From Orychophragmus violaceus (taxonomy: Eukaryota; Streptophyta; Magnoliopsida; Brassicales; Brassicaceae), in NCBI GenBank assembly GCA_030180135.1, contig CM058238.1:86808619-86872618 (forward strand): a stretch of DNA of 64,000 nt, written 5' to 3'. The notes beneath the pieces are model-generated. The model saw only the letters and a list, made by a program, of their open reading frames with translations, was not told the origin of the DNA and searched no databases. Below are positions 44,970 to 57,208 of the stretch, in pieces; within the stretch, counting starts at the first letter, position 1; each line of letters begins with the position of its first letter. Both the position numbers and the translations under genes were made by a program.

Positions 44970-45609
44970 TGAAGGATGTTTGGTTGTTAATCCTGATTCA
45001 ATTCTCAGATTCAACAGTTCCTAAACATGCGGATCTAGGTTCTCTTGAATAGAAACTTTGTTGATCTCACCTTTTACATGTTTATGCAGCGGAAAGAGAG
45101 AACAGGTCAGAGATCAGAGAGCCACCGAGTGATAACTCCTCCAGAGGTTCACACACGCACACCAAGCAGGAAGAGAGGCTGCTAGACCGAGCTGAGGAGG
45201 CGCAGAGAGAGAGAGAGAGAGTCGCGGCTGGGGGGCTTAGGGTTTTTGGAATCAGACTTAAGTTTTATTTATAAAACTTGTTTGGTTCCTTTTGGGCCTT
45301 ATGGGCCCAAATACCAATCTGATTAAATCCCTTAGATTTAATCAGACCCATTAATCTCTCTCTAAGTACGACAAATGCCTAGCACTTTTACCGTACTTCT
45401 GCTAAGCCGTTCCTACACATTTTCCTGTTAGCTTAGGCGTGTGACCCATATGGGATCATATAATAAAGGCAATAAGTCCAAGACTTATAGATCATGAGCG
45501 GACTCTAGCAAGCCATCATGACCCCCAGTATTATATGACTTATGTCTGATCATTGACATACTCTTACTTTCTAGAGACAGTACCGAGATTACTGGACACA
45601 ATTCCAACA
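44970..45609 (-). mobile_element. Solo LTR (Copia type) inside Copia C
   Basis: 640 bp. Minus strand TGTTGGAATTGTG...ACATCCTTCA, with duplication AGTCC at 44965-44969 and 45610-45614. Removing it rejoins the RNase H coding remnant of C (GCAGTCC then CTCCCACAACC). It has no internal region, consistent with LTR-LTR recombination. It carries a GA microsatellite at 45203-45221 and a TTTATAAAT box near 45270. Confidence 0.82.
45203..45221. repeat. GA microsatellite
   Basis: About nine GA units within the solo LTR. Confidence 0.9.
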
Positions 45610-45614
45610 AGTCC

Positions 45615-46488
45615 CTCCCACAACCTAAGCACGAGATTTATTATGTTGCTGTAGGTATAAGATATCTGAAGAGATGGTCTTGATTCTAGTGGGAGTTATT
45701 TTAGTTATGTTGTAATCTTTTCATAGACATGCTATGACAATGTTTGTTTAAGTTAAAAATGACATATGTATTATTTAATTATTGGATAATTAAGTAATAG
45801 TCCCAAAGTATTTTATTGTCATCATATAGGTCATCAAGTCGAGGACTTGATCATGAAACCCTATAAGTAAAAGATGACATAAATTACGATTGTCCCTAGT
45901 CGAGGTTGTTGAAGTGGGACACCAATAACCGCGTGAGACTAGCATGTGAGGTGATTGTTGGACTAAGTTTCATGGAGTCAATGATATGATTATCACAGTC
46001 AATCACATAGATATATGTTGGTGAACATATGATCGGACATGACCCGCTAATGAGAACTCCACAGGATAGTTATATCAATGTCATGGGAGGTTCTCATTAC
46101 GACTATTGAGTATAGTCCTTAGACCTGAGTTCGTCATGCTTTCTAGCATATGAATTGGTGCATTTTGACATTGTCAAACGTCGTTCCGTAACTGGCGGCT
46201 ATAACGGCATTGCTTATGCATATCATGAAGTATGTGTAGAAACAGGGATGGAACAAGATTGGATTTGTCCCTCCTATAACGGGAGATAAATATCTCAGGG
46301 CCCATCGAAGATTTGATACTGAGAAAATGCATGGCCGTGCTCAAACGAGGTGATTATCAGTCGTTTGTTTTATCAGTATAGATCAGGAGTTCGATGAACA
46401 TGATATTGACAGTCTCTTGCCTTATGCCATAACGAGATATAGAGACAAAGGGATTAAAGGATAGGTGATTCCAGTACAAGTGGGAGAT
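45615..46488 (+). other. Copia C 3' noncoding region and polypurine tract
   Basis: Follows the RNase H remnant. No protein recognised. Ends with AAGTGGGAGAT at 46478-46488 directly before the 3' LTR. Confidence 0.6.
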
Positions 46489-47222
46489 TGTTGGGATTAT
46501 GTCCTGAAATCACATTGTACTTACTCTTAAGATAGTTGTATTGTCGAGATCGGACAATTCATGTGATACTGGGTAGTCATAATGTTTTTCTAGAAACCGC
46601 TTATGACAAATGAGTCGTAACTCATTTCCAGTATTGTGTGAACCTACAGGGTCACACACCTAAGCAAGTTGGACATAGTTCATATGGGATTGATCATTGG
46701 CATATGGTTTGGTCGATGTGTATTGGATACACATCGAATATGAGTTTTAAATGAGGTGTGTCGATTGACACCATTGGGTGCGTCGGTCGACACAAGATGT
46801 GTGTCGATCGACACCACTAAGTGTGTCGGTCGACACAAGGCCAAAACCGGACCTGATGTTTCGGTTTATGTCGAGGTCGATATATAAATGGATTTATAGA
46901 TTCGACCTAAACACACGAAGAGCGCCGCCCCAGAGAGTTTTCTTGACAGAAAACAGAGGCTCTTCCTCTAGAAACTCAGTTCCCAGGAGATCCGAATCCT
47001 GGCACTAGCATCCCGGCGGATTCCAGCTTGTATGCGTGTGGACTGCAATAGAGGCGCAGCATCTGAGGCGCTCCAGAGATCTCGGTTACCTGATTCATCT
47101 TCCGCTGCCAGAACAAGGTAAACACGAGATCTATGATTCAATTACATAAACCCTGAGATTCTAGGCTCGGATTCAGACATATAGTTGCCTAATCTGATTA
47201 GGAACTGCTAGGAATTCCAACA
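46489..47222 (+). repeat. Copia C 3' LTR
   Basis: 734 bp, near-identical to 39534-40268, with the same palindromes and TATA box. Confidence 0.92.
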
Positions 47223-48446
47223 GTATCAAGAATTCATAAGCCAACAGCATGTTTCAGGAGTGATGATCGTTCCATAACCCAATTGAAACGATCCCATTTG
47301 GAGACGGTCGACTCCCGGAGCCCTAACCGTGGCCTGGAAGATGTCCATGGAAGAGTTGGTTCAATCCAATCATGCCAGACTTGATATTCATCATAAAGTA
47401 TGCTATTTGGAAGAGTTTTGTCAGAAGGAATCAGCTTAGGTTCGTGATCAACTAGGAGGATGTCTAGAAGCTGTCCAGTTAGCCCTGTCTGCGGATATAG
47501 GTGCATTAAAGAGAGGATTTCATATGGACCATGAGGAATCAAGCTGCAACTCAACCTGTTCTGGAAACCTGACTCATCAAGGAATCTTCACGAAGTTGAA
47601 TCACATCAAGACCATTTTTATAAAGAAGTTATGCCCGTTTCAAGACAAGTGATTTTCAGGGAATGCGATAAATACCGACTTACACATTTTGGAGTGCTCA
47701 GAACGAACCAGGATGAATCAAGGAGTAAATGAACTTGTTCTGTATTCTTGATTCATCAGGGAATGCATGAGAGTTGAAATCACACCAATACCAGCTTGGA
47801 CCAAGAAGATATGCAAGATCAAATCCGAAGGTTTCTGGACCTGCTTTATTTGGAAGCTCACGGACTTAGTGGGCTTCAGACTTATGTATGGCGACCAGGA
47901 GAACGATCAATATCTCCTTGGGCATTGGTTTATACTCTTTTTCCCTTAAGTGTGGTTTTGTCCTAATTGGGTTTCCCACTAAGGGTTTTAATGAGGTAAA
48001 CCAAGGCCCGCTTCAAGAGAAGGAGAATATAGCCCGTCCAACTTTCTTTCTTGTTTTCTATTTTTGTATTTTCGACCAGGCCTCTTTATGGCCCTTTATT
48101 AAGACTTGTAACCCTATTACCTTGGCTATTTAAAGCCACTTTTTGTTTTCAATAAAGTTAAGTAAGTTTAAACCAAGAAACCCTAAGGGTTTTAGGCGAT
48201 CTCTCTCTCATTCGCGCGGCTACCCCTTAGGATAATTGGATCTATTGTTTTTTGCTTGCTGCCCAGATATTCTAAGTGTTCTTGAAGTTCCCTAGTTCCT
48301 GAAATATCATCCGATCATCCCTTGACGAGAAGAGAGCGCCATCGGCCAGCTTCTCGTCCCGCTCGATCACCACCCACGGCCACATTCACTCTCGGCCGGC
48401 CATCGAACCATCTCTCTCTCTATTCCATCCATAGCATCTCACATCA

Positions 48447-49026
48447 TCTGGTATCAGAGCTTTAAAACTCCTGACCAGCCCGGTTATTTCTTCTCCCTTA
48501 CTTAGTTTCAGTTTTGTTCTGTGTATTTTGTTTCTTAAAAAAAACCGAAAATCAAAAAAATAAGGTTGATAGCTTTTGTTCTTGTTCGGCCAAGTCCTGC
48601 ATAATCCGAATGTCGAATCTGCTAGGTTGTTGGCTGATTCGAATTGCTTGTTGTTGCCTTGATTCCTGTTTGGTTTAGCTTTAGTATTCTCGGCTTATTC
48701 ATATTGCTAGGTTGTCAATCTCCAAAGCAGCCGCGTCTAGGCATTAAGGTTTTGTTCCTTGTGTTTGCGGTTCGAATTGTCTGAAGCTTTCTTTAGTTCT
48801 GGTTATTTCTTTTCATTTAATCTCGGTTTAGTTTACTTTCCTTTCCTAGTTCTTAGTCAAAAAAAAAATAAAAAAAAATAAAAATCTGAGTTTCAGTTTT
48901 GTCTTCTTTTTTTTTCCTACTTGCGGCCTCTCTTTGTTTCCTTTCGAGTTGATTGCGTTTTCCTTTTTAGTTCTTCCATTTCTCTTCTTTGGTACGTTTG
49001 ACTTGTTTGTTGAGTGTGCAGAGATA
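48447..49026 (+). other. Element F primer site and leader
   Basis: TGGTATCAGAGC at 48449-48460, two bases after the LTR. The leader is T-rich with no palindromes, unlike the Athila and Copia C leaders. Confidence 0.75.
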
Positions 49027-49541
49027 ATGGCCGACGAACAAGTCCAGCAAGGCAGCCCAACTGACCTCAATCAGCTCCTGGCTGCGATCCAGACGATAGG
49101 TGCTCGACTCGGCTGTCTGGAGCGACCACCCGACCACTCTCGACCAGGTCGAGTGAAACAAGGACGACCAGACCATGGTCACAACCCGTACCATTGTGTA
49201 TACGACCATGCTGCGAACAAAATGGATCCCGAGCCACCTGACCAATATCGGCGCCATCAATCCTCCAAACTAAGACATTCAAAACCCAATAAATTTCACA
49301 ATGATTTTTTTGTCTTAGACTCATAACTAATATCTTTCTCAGGTACGGAAGATTCCTATCAGTGGAAAGACGACCTAGAAGATTAATTTTGGGATTACAA
49401 CATCCCTAGGAACGAACAAGCCGTGTATACGATCCAAACCCTGACCGGAGACGCCTATGCTTGGTGGCAGCTCGAGGAGAAGATACGGAGACAACTCAGG
49501 GAACCAGAAAGGACGTGGAAGTATCTGAAAAGGCTTGTATA

Positions 49542-50734
49542 TGATATACCATGGATTTTAGGGTTTTTTAACCATGGTATATGTTTTATTTATTGAGTCT
49601 TATGCTATGTTTTGGATTCTATTAGTTATATTTACAGGTCCAAGCATGTTTGGAGCAGAATTAGAGATTATAGAGCTTTTTGGAGCATTTTGGTGATTTG
49701 ATCCGAGAGAAGAAGTCACTGCCTAATATTTGACATCTGCATCGATTGACACACATTGTGCATCAATCGATGCACATGCGAGTCAGACTTATTCTCCGCA
49801 AGGTTAATGAAGTTATGGGAAATTACACTAAAGCCCAGAAGTTCCTGATATTTACAAAGAAGCTCCAAAACGTGATTAGCTTTATAATTAGGTTTTACAG
49901 CCACATGTTTAGGCTACGCTTTACAGACGCTTTGATAACTAAGTTTTATTTTCAGAGATAGGTTGAGGGGCTGGTTTTGTTATCGAAAGAGACTTGATTT
50001 CGAACCCCTGTTTCTTATACTGTTTTATGATATTCAGTATTCTATTCATGATGTTTTCTATTTCGATGATTATGTCTGAGTAGATTACTTGTTAGATTAG
50101 GGATTCTCACTAGGGATTTGATGGAATGTTAGAATAACTGATTTATTTAGATTTATCATCTAGTTCTTCATTTAATCTGTTCTTAATGCTTAATCCGAAC
50201 TGGTCATTTAGATTATTGATATTAGGTTGATTTACACAACGACAGTTGGTTAATTAACAAGATCTGATTTAGGTGAGCAACTTATCTATTCGCAAAGAAA
50301 TTTGGTTTAGAGAAGTTGTGAACGAATGAAATTGGAATTAATGCATGTCTAGAACTCTAGGATTCGCAACGAAAGATGGTCTGCTAGGTTGTTAGATATA
50401 GATAATTATCGCAGCGAAAGCTGGTTAGTTTTACTTCTGTGATTCTAGTTCAAGAACGCTATAGATTGAATCTGATTTATTGTTTATCTGATTTCCTGAT
50501 ATCCTGAGAAATTCCTGAAACCTAACGCCTTCGTTTGATTGCTTACAACCATCTCGCTTAATCTATTTATTTGCTATTTTGTTTACTGCTTTACAATCTA
50601 CTTCGCTTAGCTTAATTCGAATTACTTATAATTTATTGTGTGACCGGAGTCCTTGTGGATTCGATACCCTAAGTACTACATTGATATTACTGTGCACGTG
50701 CAGTTACTATAGGGATTAAAACTTACACCTATCA
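49542..50734 (+). repeat. Athila D 5' LTR
   Basis: 1193 bp. U3 palindrome pair GCATCGATTGACAC (49739-49752) and GCATCAATCGATGC (49760-49773), at the same offset from the LTR start as in A, B and E. Confidence 0.95.
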
Positions 50735-50999
50735 AGTTTTTGGCGCCGTTGCCGGGGAACTCTTTGAGTTCGCCGATAGATTCAATATTAGGATTTAGAC
50801 TAAGCATATTTTTTTTTTCTTGTTTACTCACGTTCTTGTTTCTTTGGTGTTGCAGGAATCGCCATGCATCGATCGAAACAGTCCTGTGTGTCGATCGTCA
50901 CATCTTCGAGCTTGAATCAATTGACGCCTCTCTTGCATCGATCGACACCAGGCGTAACCAGTGATACCGGGAGCTTAAACACTTAGCAGGTTTTTCTTA
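50735..50999 (+). promoter_or_regulatory. Athila D primer site and palindrome leader
   Basis: Primer site 50741-50758. A T-rich run ending TTTGGTGTTGCAG (50855) looks like a splice acceptor. It is followed at once by GAATCGCC and then four palindromes: GCATCGATCGAAAC (50865), GTGTCGATCGTCAC (about 50888), GAATCAATTGACGC (about 50914) and GCATCGATCGACAC (50935), then GGCG. Confidence 0.7.
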
Positions 51000-51788
51000 A
51001 TGAAGCGTGTGATTCTGATTCGCAGTGAAGATGGCATTTTACGAGACCAAGAGGGTCATATATGCAACGCAAAGGGTCAGAAACTGGATGGGGAAGGAAA
51101 CCCCATCATACCGTACGCATTTGTGGAGCCGATAGCTGAGATGAGAGACAAAATTGATTCTATCCACAACATCCTACTTAGGAAGGGACAGATCCGAGCG
51201 GATGCAGAAGCTGAAGAGTTTGCAGAGGTGAATTATATAGCTGGAGCTGATTATCATGGACAGAGATATGGAAATCAGCAGAGACAAGGTTCTAGTTATA
51301 CTCCGAGATCGAGAGATTATGGTTATTCATCTCACCAAGCACCTCCTGCACCTACACATAAGAGCAGATTGGAAGCTATGATGGAACAGTTTCTTGAGGT
51401 ACAACAACAGACCGCTGTGTCTTCCAACTCGAAGCTTGATGCCTTGTACACTGATTTGAATGGGAAGTCTGAGTCCTTGAACACTCATATAAGGCTGTTG
51501 GATACACAAGTGGATCAGATTTCAAGTTCTGTCAATAGGAAGAATGCTCATAATGCTCATGTCAATGCTATCTCAGTTCAGGATGAAAGCAGGCTGGATC
51601 GGAGATCATATTTTGCAGTTAAGGCTGTGAAAATCGTGGAAGATAAAGAAGAATATGAGATTGAAATCCCTGAGTTTGAGAGTTTTGACGGACCAGACTC
51701 AACCGAGATTGACATAGATCTTTTGGTAAAATCCATCAGTTTCGATCGACATCCGTTCAGTGTCATAGGCACCAACATCAGAGCTTGA
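51000..51788 (+). pseudogene. Athila D gag, capsid region deleted
   Basis: Opens KRVILIRSEDGILRDQEGHI, matching Athila gag (A reads RVMLLRDAQGTLRDQ). It then jumps from GEGNPI straight to EPIAEMRDKIDSIHNILLRK. In A the same two points are about 270 residues apart, so the capsid domain is missing in frame. The C-terminal part is kept (RLEAMMEQFLEVQQQTAVSS, LNTHIRLLDTQVDQISSSVN). 262 codons. An open frame across the deletion suggests the short form could have been translated. Confidence 0.8.
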
Positions 51789-51851
51789 ACAGATCAGACT
51801 GATAATGGACCAAGCCAATGAGAGAAATTTGAGTTTAAGACTGCTGAACTA

Positions 51852-52457
51852 GTGGAGGAAGCTGAAAAACCCGAGACTGAAGCTGGACCTCGAGATGAAC
51901 TATCTGCATCGATCGTTGCGCCACAGGCATCGATCGCTGCACACCGTGAAGAATCAGCCTCACTTATTCCTCGTGGAATTGCTAAGGAACGGGTCTACAA
52001 ACCTCCAATACCATTCCCAAAAGTTCCTATAAGGTCTAAACATGAGCAGAACGTAGTCAATTGCATGGTAGTGGTGGATAAGAAGATGATCTCCACTGAT
52101 AGTCATTTGAAAGATGAAGTTCGTATTGGTGGAACTACAGTGTCTGATTGTGTAGAAAAGAAGATGGTGATTCCTAAAGAATCTACTCTAACATCTTCAG
52201 CACCTACAACTGCTCATAAGCAGAAGACTCCAAACATCAGATCTCCACCAAAGGTAAGGTATAAATCTTCCAAACTTAAACCTCCTGACTCCATTGCTGC
52301 GACTGCATGGAAACGCTCTACACCACCCAAGTTTCACTCCCGCCCTGGATCTCTTCCTACGTTCCTTGGACGATCTCACGCTGATACCGCTTACACACCA
52401 CCCTGGATGAGGAGACATTCACAGAGACACTCCAAGTCTCTGTTGAAACCACCATGA
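51852..52457 (+). pseudogene. Athila D protease-region remnant
   Basis: 201 codons open. The N-terminal part reads EEAEKPETEAGPRDELSASI with a palindrome pair in frame (51906-51940). A KERVYKPPIPFPKVP segment corresponds to KPKVPYPKNPRK in B. The protease core (DLGSS) is absent. The end LPTFLGRSHADTAYTPPWMR matches the end of the A protease frame (YSPPWMRR). Confidence 0.7.
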
Positions 52458-53754
52458 ATCTGACCTCTTACCAATAGTCAATCTAATGACTTTAAATAAG
52501 CGCTGAGTGGGAGGCAACCCACTGTTAGGTTTGCATAATTTATTTTGGTGTTTTCATTAGGATTTTACGTTTTTGCTTTTGGTTTTTGGTGAATTTTGTC
52601 TACAGGTTTCGACAGAATCGCAATGCAACGATCAACACGGTCCTGAGTATCGATCATCACAATACGAGTAATCGCATTGCAGTGATCGTTACGGTCCTGA
52701 GCAACGATCGACACATGACGAAAAATTGCCTTGCAACGGTCGATGCATTTATGCAGCGATCGATGCAAGAGCGACAGAGTTAAAAAAATCCGACAGACAT
52801 AAACTCATCCATTAACTTCTTATTTTCTTTTTACCAATCCTTAGCTTAACACTACTGGAGACAGTGTGTTTTAAGTTTGGGGGAGGTAGTTACTGACTTT
52901 ATCTTTTTGTTTTCTTAGAGTCAGTCTTGTTTTTCAAAAATTGTTTTATGGAGTCAAAACAAGTTTAAGTAAGAAACAGTGAATTTTTGAGAAGTTAACA
53001 ACATCTTGCAGGAACTTAAGTAACCATTGGGATGAAGTTGCAGGAACTATCTATGACTATTAGAAAACCCCAACACAGATCAATCTACTGAGGACACCCA
53101 CATCACTTCAGGTATCAAAGGATCCTTTAACTGACTTCACATTAATACTGACTTAATTTTCTCACCTAAGGGCTTGGTATACCTTGAGTCGGACTCCTCT
53201 GTTTGGTTCTGACACAGCTTGTAAACCTGTCCAATTTGGTTCCCTTCTCCCCTTCTCTAAAATAAAAAAAAGAGTAATAAACTGAAGATGAGTTAGTAAC
53301 TCCGAAGTGGTCAAGGGAGTGGTAGCTACCACTATTAGCTCCTGTGTGATCCATGGAATGTGTCCAAAGTACACCCCATAACGGAAAGAGCACTGATAAA
53401 AAATAAAATGATACCCAATGGGAAAAATCAGAATGCCAAAGAAGGGAAAAGAGAAGAAAGGAACCAGAAAAAGATAGTATAGTGGTCTAGAGCTAGCAGA
53501 GTAAGAATCTATGTGCCCTTTGATCGATAATCCTTAGGTGAGACCGCACTTAAATACTTAAGAAGTCATTATGGTGAATTTGAATGCGTGAATGTGATTG
53601 TGGAGTTTACTTAGGACAGTTGCTGAGTGTGGGGGAAGTACATGTTGGTCTTGATGTCTTGCTGGTGATTCTTTCAGTGGCTTACTAAGGGGAATCTGAG
53701 TGTTGTTGCTTCTAGGATGAAAAGAGTTTCTGAAAGTTTTCAAACCTCTTCACC
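52458..53754 (+). other. Athila D 3' noncoding region
   Basis: Hairpin AGTGGG-AGGCAA-CCCACT at 52506-52523. An acceptor-like TTTTGTCTACAG ends at 52604 and is followed by GAATCGCAAT and palindromes between 52623 and 52770. Polypurine-like GTTTGGGGGAGG lies at 52877 and GTGTGGGGGAAG at 53627. The layout mirrors the 3' regions of A and B. No ATHILA ORF-1. Confidence 0.7.
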
Positions 53755-54944
53755 ATACCATGGATTTTAGGGGTTTTTAACGATGGTATATGTTTTATTT
53801 ATTGAGTCTTATGCTATGTTTTGGAGTCTTTTAGTTATATTTACAGGTTCAAGCATGTTTGGAACAGAATTGGAGATTATGGAGCATTTTGGAGCATTTT
53901 GGTGATTTGATCCGAGAGAAGAAGTCACTGCCCAATATTTGACATCTGCATTGATCGATACACATTGTGCATCGATCGAAGCACACGCGAGTCAGACTTA
54001 TTCTCGGCGAGTTTAATGAAGTTATGGGAAATTACACTAAAGCCCAGAAGTTCCTGATATTTACAAAGAAGTCCCAAAACGTGATTAGCATTATAATTAG
54101 GTTTTACAGCCACCTGTTTAGGCTACGCTTTACAGACGCTTTGATAACTAAGCTTTATTTTCAGAGATAGTTTGAGGGGCTGGTTTTGTTATCGAAAGAG
54201 ACTTGATTTCGAACCCCTGTTTCTTATTCTGTTTTATGATATTCAGTATTCTATTCCTGATGTTTTCTATTTTGGTGATTATGTGTGAGTAGATTACTTG
54301 TTAGGTTAGGGATTCTCACTAGGGATTTGATGGAATGTTAGATTAACTGATTCATTTAGATTTATCATCTAGTTCTTCATCTAATCTGTTCTTAATGCTT
54401 AATCCGAACTGGCCATTTAGATTATTGATATTAGGTTGATTTACACAACGACAATTGGTTAATTAACTAGATCTGATTTAGGTGAGCAACTTATCTATTC
54501 GCAAAGAAATTTGGTTTAGAGAAGTTGTGAACGAACAAACTTGGAATTAATGCATGTCTAGAACTCTAGGATTCACAACGAAAGTTGGTCTGCTAGGTTG
54601 TTAGATATAGATAATTACCGCAGCGAAAGCTGGTTAGTTTTACTTCTGTGATTCTAGTTCAAGAACGCTATAGATTGAATCTGATTTATTGTTTATCTGA
54701 TTTCCTGATATCCGAAGAAATTCCCGAAACATAACGCCTTCGTTTGATTGCTTACATCCATCTCGCATTAATCTATTTATTTGCTATTTTGTTTACTGCT
54801 TTACAATATGCTTCGCTTAGCTTAATTCGAATTACTTATAATCTATTGTGTGACCGGAGTCCTTATGGATTCGATACCCTAAGTACTACATTGATATTAC
54901 AGTGCACTTGCAGCTAGTATAGGGATTAAAACTTATACCTATCA
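53755..54944 (+). repeat. Athila D 3' LTR, 5' end clipped
   Basis: Aligns with 49542-50734 but starts at ATACCATGG, missing the initial TGAT. U3 pair at 53948-53961 and 53969-53982. Confidence 0.92.
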
Positions 54945-55825
54945 GTATACGAGCAATATGTCATGCCAAGATCAAAGGCCCTGGGCCGTCCACGCCCTTC
55001 GACCGCATTGGCCAAAGTTCCAATGCCCGAACCGCCTCGACCAAAGGTTAAAGTGTCCCAACCCAAATATTTTCCATCTGATTATAATGAATCAAAAACT
55101 GTTTTAATGCACTTGGGATTGGTCAAAAGTGTTGATCAGGATGCAGGAAAGATAGAGGGTCCAATGGGCCACACAGGTCAACAGACCGGAGGCAAGGCCG
55201 AGAAACTGAAGAAGTCGGTCGAACTAGAAAGTGATTCGACTAAAGCCAATGGAGATCACGACCCAAACCAGACTGAGAGTGATAGTCAGAAATCAGAACA
55301 TGATTTGAGACCACGACTAGATGTTGGAACCAAAGAGGCGAACCGGAAAGAAGTGCCATGCTCGCCCATTTCTGGACCACGACCCTCGACCGCCTCGAAC
55401 AAGGTTCAAGTATCCCAACCCATTCCTCTTCTATCTGATTATAAAGAATCAAACACTGTTTTATTGCACTTGGAATTGGACAAAGGTTTTGAACAGGGCG
55501 CAGGAATGAACAAGGGTCCGATGGACCGCACGAACCAACGGACCAGAGGCGAGAAACTGAAGAAACCGGCCGACCCAAAGAGTGATACGACTAAAGCCAA
55601 TAGAGATCATGACGCAGAGAGTTTCCCATGGAACCCAGGCCAAGCCAAAGGCGTGATACTGAGTTTCCAACCCAATGGAACACGCATAGAAACTCCTTGC
55701 ACCAGCCGGCCACCCGTTCCTCAAGGTAAGGCTGTGAGCTCACAAAACCGCATGAAGGCTAACTGGCTTTCTATTGGTGCAGGTTATTTAGATTCGAGGT
55801 CGAATCCTCTTCAAGAGAGAGGGTA

Positions 55826-57208
55826 TGATGAGGACATCGGATCCTCCAGACCCGGCCCGAACGAGCGGTACGTACCAGCCTCGACCATGAGGCTGACCGA
55901 GCTGTTCCCGACCTCGCGGAGCATACCTGAGGAGGTTCAGAAGGCCAATGCATGTTCTGACCAACTCAATGACGTGGTATCAAGAATTCATAAGCCAAAA
56001 GCATGTTTCAGGAGTGATGATCGTTCCAGAACCCAATTGGAACGATCCCATTTGGAGACGGTCGACAACCGACCTCCCGGAGCCCTAACTGTGTCCTGGA
56101 AAATGTCCATAGAAGATTTGGTTCAAGCCAATCATGCCAAACTTGATATTCATCATAAAGTATGCCATTTGGAAGAGTTTTGTCATAAGGAATCAGCTTG
56201 GGTTCATGATCAACTAGGAGGATGTCTAGAAGCTGTCCAGTTAGCCATGTCCGCGGATATAGGTACATTAAAGAGAGGATTGCGAATGTACCATAAGGAA
56301 TCAAGCTGCAACTCAACCTGTTCTGGAAACCTGACTCATCAAGGAATCTGCACGAAGTTGAATCACATCAAGACCATTTTTATAAAGAATTTATGCCCGT
56401 TTCAAGACAAGTGATTTTCAGGGAACGCGATAAATACCGACTTGCACATTTTGGAGTGCTCAGAACGAACTAGGATGAATCAAGGAGTAAAGGAACTTTT
56501 TCTGTATTCTTGATTCACCAGGGAATGCATGAGAGTTGAAATCACACCAATACCATCTTGGACCAAGAAGATATGCAAGATCAAATCTGAAGGTTTCTGG
56601 ACCTGTCTTATTTGGAAGCTCACGGACTTAGTGGGCTTCAGACTTATGTATGGTGACCAGGAGTACGATCAATATCTCATTGGGCATTGGTTTATATTCT
56701 TTTTCCATTAAGTGTGGTTTTGTCCCAATTGGATTTTTCCACTAAGGTTTTTAATGAGGTAAACCAAGGCCCGCTTCAAGAGAAGGAGAATATGGCCCGT
56801 CCAACTTTATTTCTTATTTTCTATTTTTGTAGTTTCGACCAGGCCTCTTTATGGCCCTTTCTTAAGACTTGTAACCCTAGTACCTTGGCTACTTATAGCC
56901 ACTTTTGTTTTCAATAAAGTTAAGTAAGTTTAAACCAAGAAACCCTAAGTGTTTTAGGCGATCTCTCTCTCCTTCGCACGGCTACCCCTTAGAATAATTG
57001 GATCTATTGGTTTTTGCTTGCTGCCCAGATATTCTAAGTGTTCTTGAAGTTCCCTAGTTCCTGAAATATCATCCGATCATCCCTTGACGAGAAGAGAGCG
57101 CCATCGGCCAGCTTCTCGTCCCGCTCGATCACCACCCGCGGCCACATTCACTCTCGGCCGGCCATCAAACCATCTCTCTCTCTCTTCCATCCATAGCATC
57201 TCACATCA
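55826..57208 (+). repeat. Element F 3' LTR
   Basis: 1383 bp, TGATGAGGAC...CTCACATCA, after the purine tract AAGAGAGAGGGTA. TTCAATAAAG poly(A) signal near 56910, after a CTTATAG box near 56892. Confidence 0.92.

Larger units (their letters stand above)
39534..47222 (+). mobile_element. Copia element C
   Basis: 7689 bp with LTRs TGTTGGGATTATG...AATTCCAACA at 39534-40268 (735 bp) and 46489-47222 (734 bp). Target duplication GTATC at 39529-39533 and 47223-47227. The primer site AGTATCAGAGCC (about 40271) is a mutated initiator-Met site. The polypurine tract AAGTGGGAGAT ends at 46488. Internal order is palindrome-rich leader, gag, eroded pol and noncoding 3' region. A solo LTR sits inside the RNase H remnant. 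The pol region has many stops, so it is dead, although the LTRs remain similar. Confidence 0.92.
39404..48446 (+). repeat. Element F 5' LTR, interrupted by Copia C
   Basis: Pieces 39404-39533 and 47228-48446 total about 1349 bp and align with 55826-57208. A gap of about 33 bp relative to the 3' LTR lies near 39445. TTCAATAAAGTTAAG (about 48149) supplies a poly(A) signal, preceded by a TATTTAA box near 48127. Confidence 0.9.
49542..54944 (+). mobile_element. Athila D: small pol-less Athila element
   Basis: 5403 bp, duplication GTATA at 49537-49541 and 54945-54949. 5' LTR 49542-50734 (TGATATACC...ACCTATCA), primer site TGGCGCCGTTGCCGGGGA at 50741-50758, gag with the capsid deleted, a protease-region remnant, the conserved hairpin, a 3' noncoding region and a 3' LTR. 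A deletion has removed the last polypurine tract and the first few bases of the 3' LTR (junction at about 53752, CTTCAC-CATACCATGG). No reverse transcriptase or integrase. Confidence 0.93.
49027..56414 (+). pseudogene. Element F gag-like protein, interrupted by Athila D and running into the 3' LTR
   Basis: Starts MADEQVQQGSPTDLNQLLAA at 49027. A shift or stop occurs near 49323-49385, then DYNIPRNEQAVYTIQTLTGD, AYAWWQLEEKIRRQ and ERTWKYLKRLVY follow, a Ty3-type gag core. Athila D is inserted at the tyrosine codon. On its far side the same frame resumes EQYVMPRSKALGRP at 54945 and stays open to 56414. The tail contains two diverged copies of a roughly 385-bp unit (VSQPKYFPSDYNESKTVLMH and VSQPIPLLSDYKESNTVLLH). 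From 55826 (about codon 288 of the downstream part) the frame is the 3' LTR itself. No zinc knuckle or enzyme domain is seen. Function of the tail is unknown. Confidence 0.6.
39404..57208 (+). mobile_element. LTR element F: gag-only, non-autonomous, hosting Copia C and Athila D
   Basis: Target duplication TGATG at 39399-39403 and 57209-57213. LTRs start TGATGAGGACATC and end TCTCACATCA. After removing C (with GTATC) and D (with GTATA) the element is about 4.7 kb, with LTRs of about 1.35-1.38 kb and 2 kb of internal DNA. The primer site TGGTATCAGAGC (48449-48460) is the initiator-Met type. A purine tract AAGAGAGAGGGTA precedes the 3' LTR at 55825. It encodes a gag-like protein only, with no protease or polymerase, so it must be mobilised in trans. 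The gag AYAWWQ motif points to a Ty3/Gypsy source. Confidence 0.9.

Noticed and set aside
45597..45625. GTGGGAGGGACT on the minus strand as a polypurine tract for the 44970-45609 LTR
   Set aside because: The AGTCC duplication shows that LTR is solo. The purines belong to the flanking RNase H remnant.
48449..48460. TGGTATCAGAGC and similar words as part of a tRNA-Met gene
   Set aside because: Only the 12-base primer complement is present, right after an LTR end. No tRNA cloverleaf is present.
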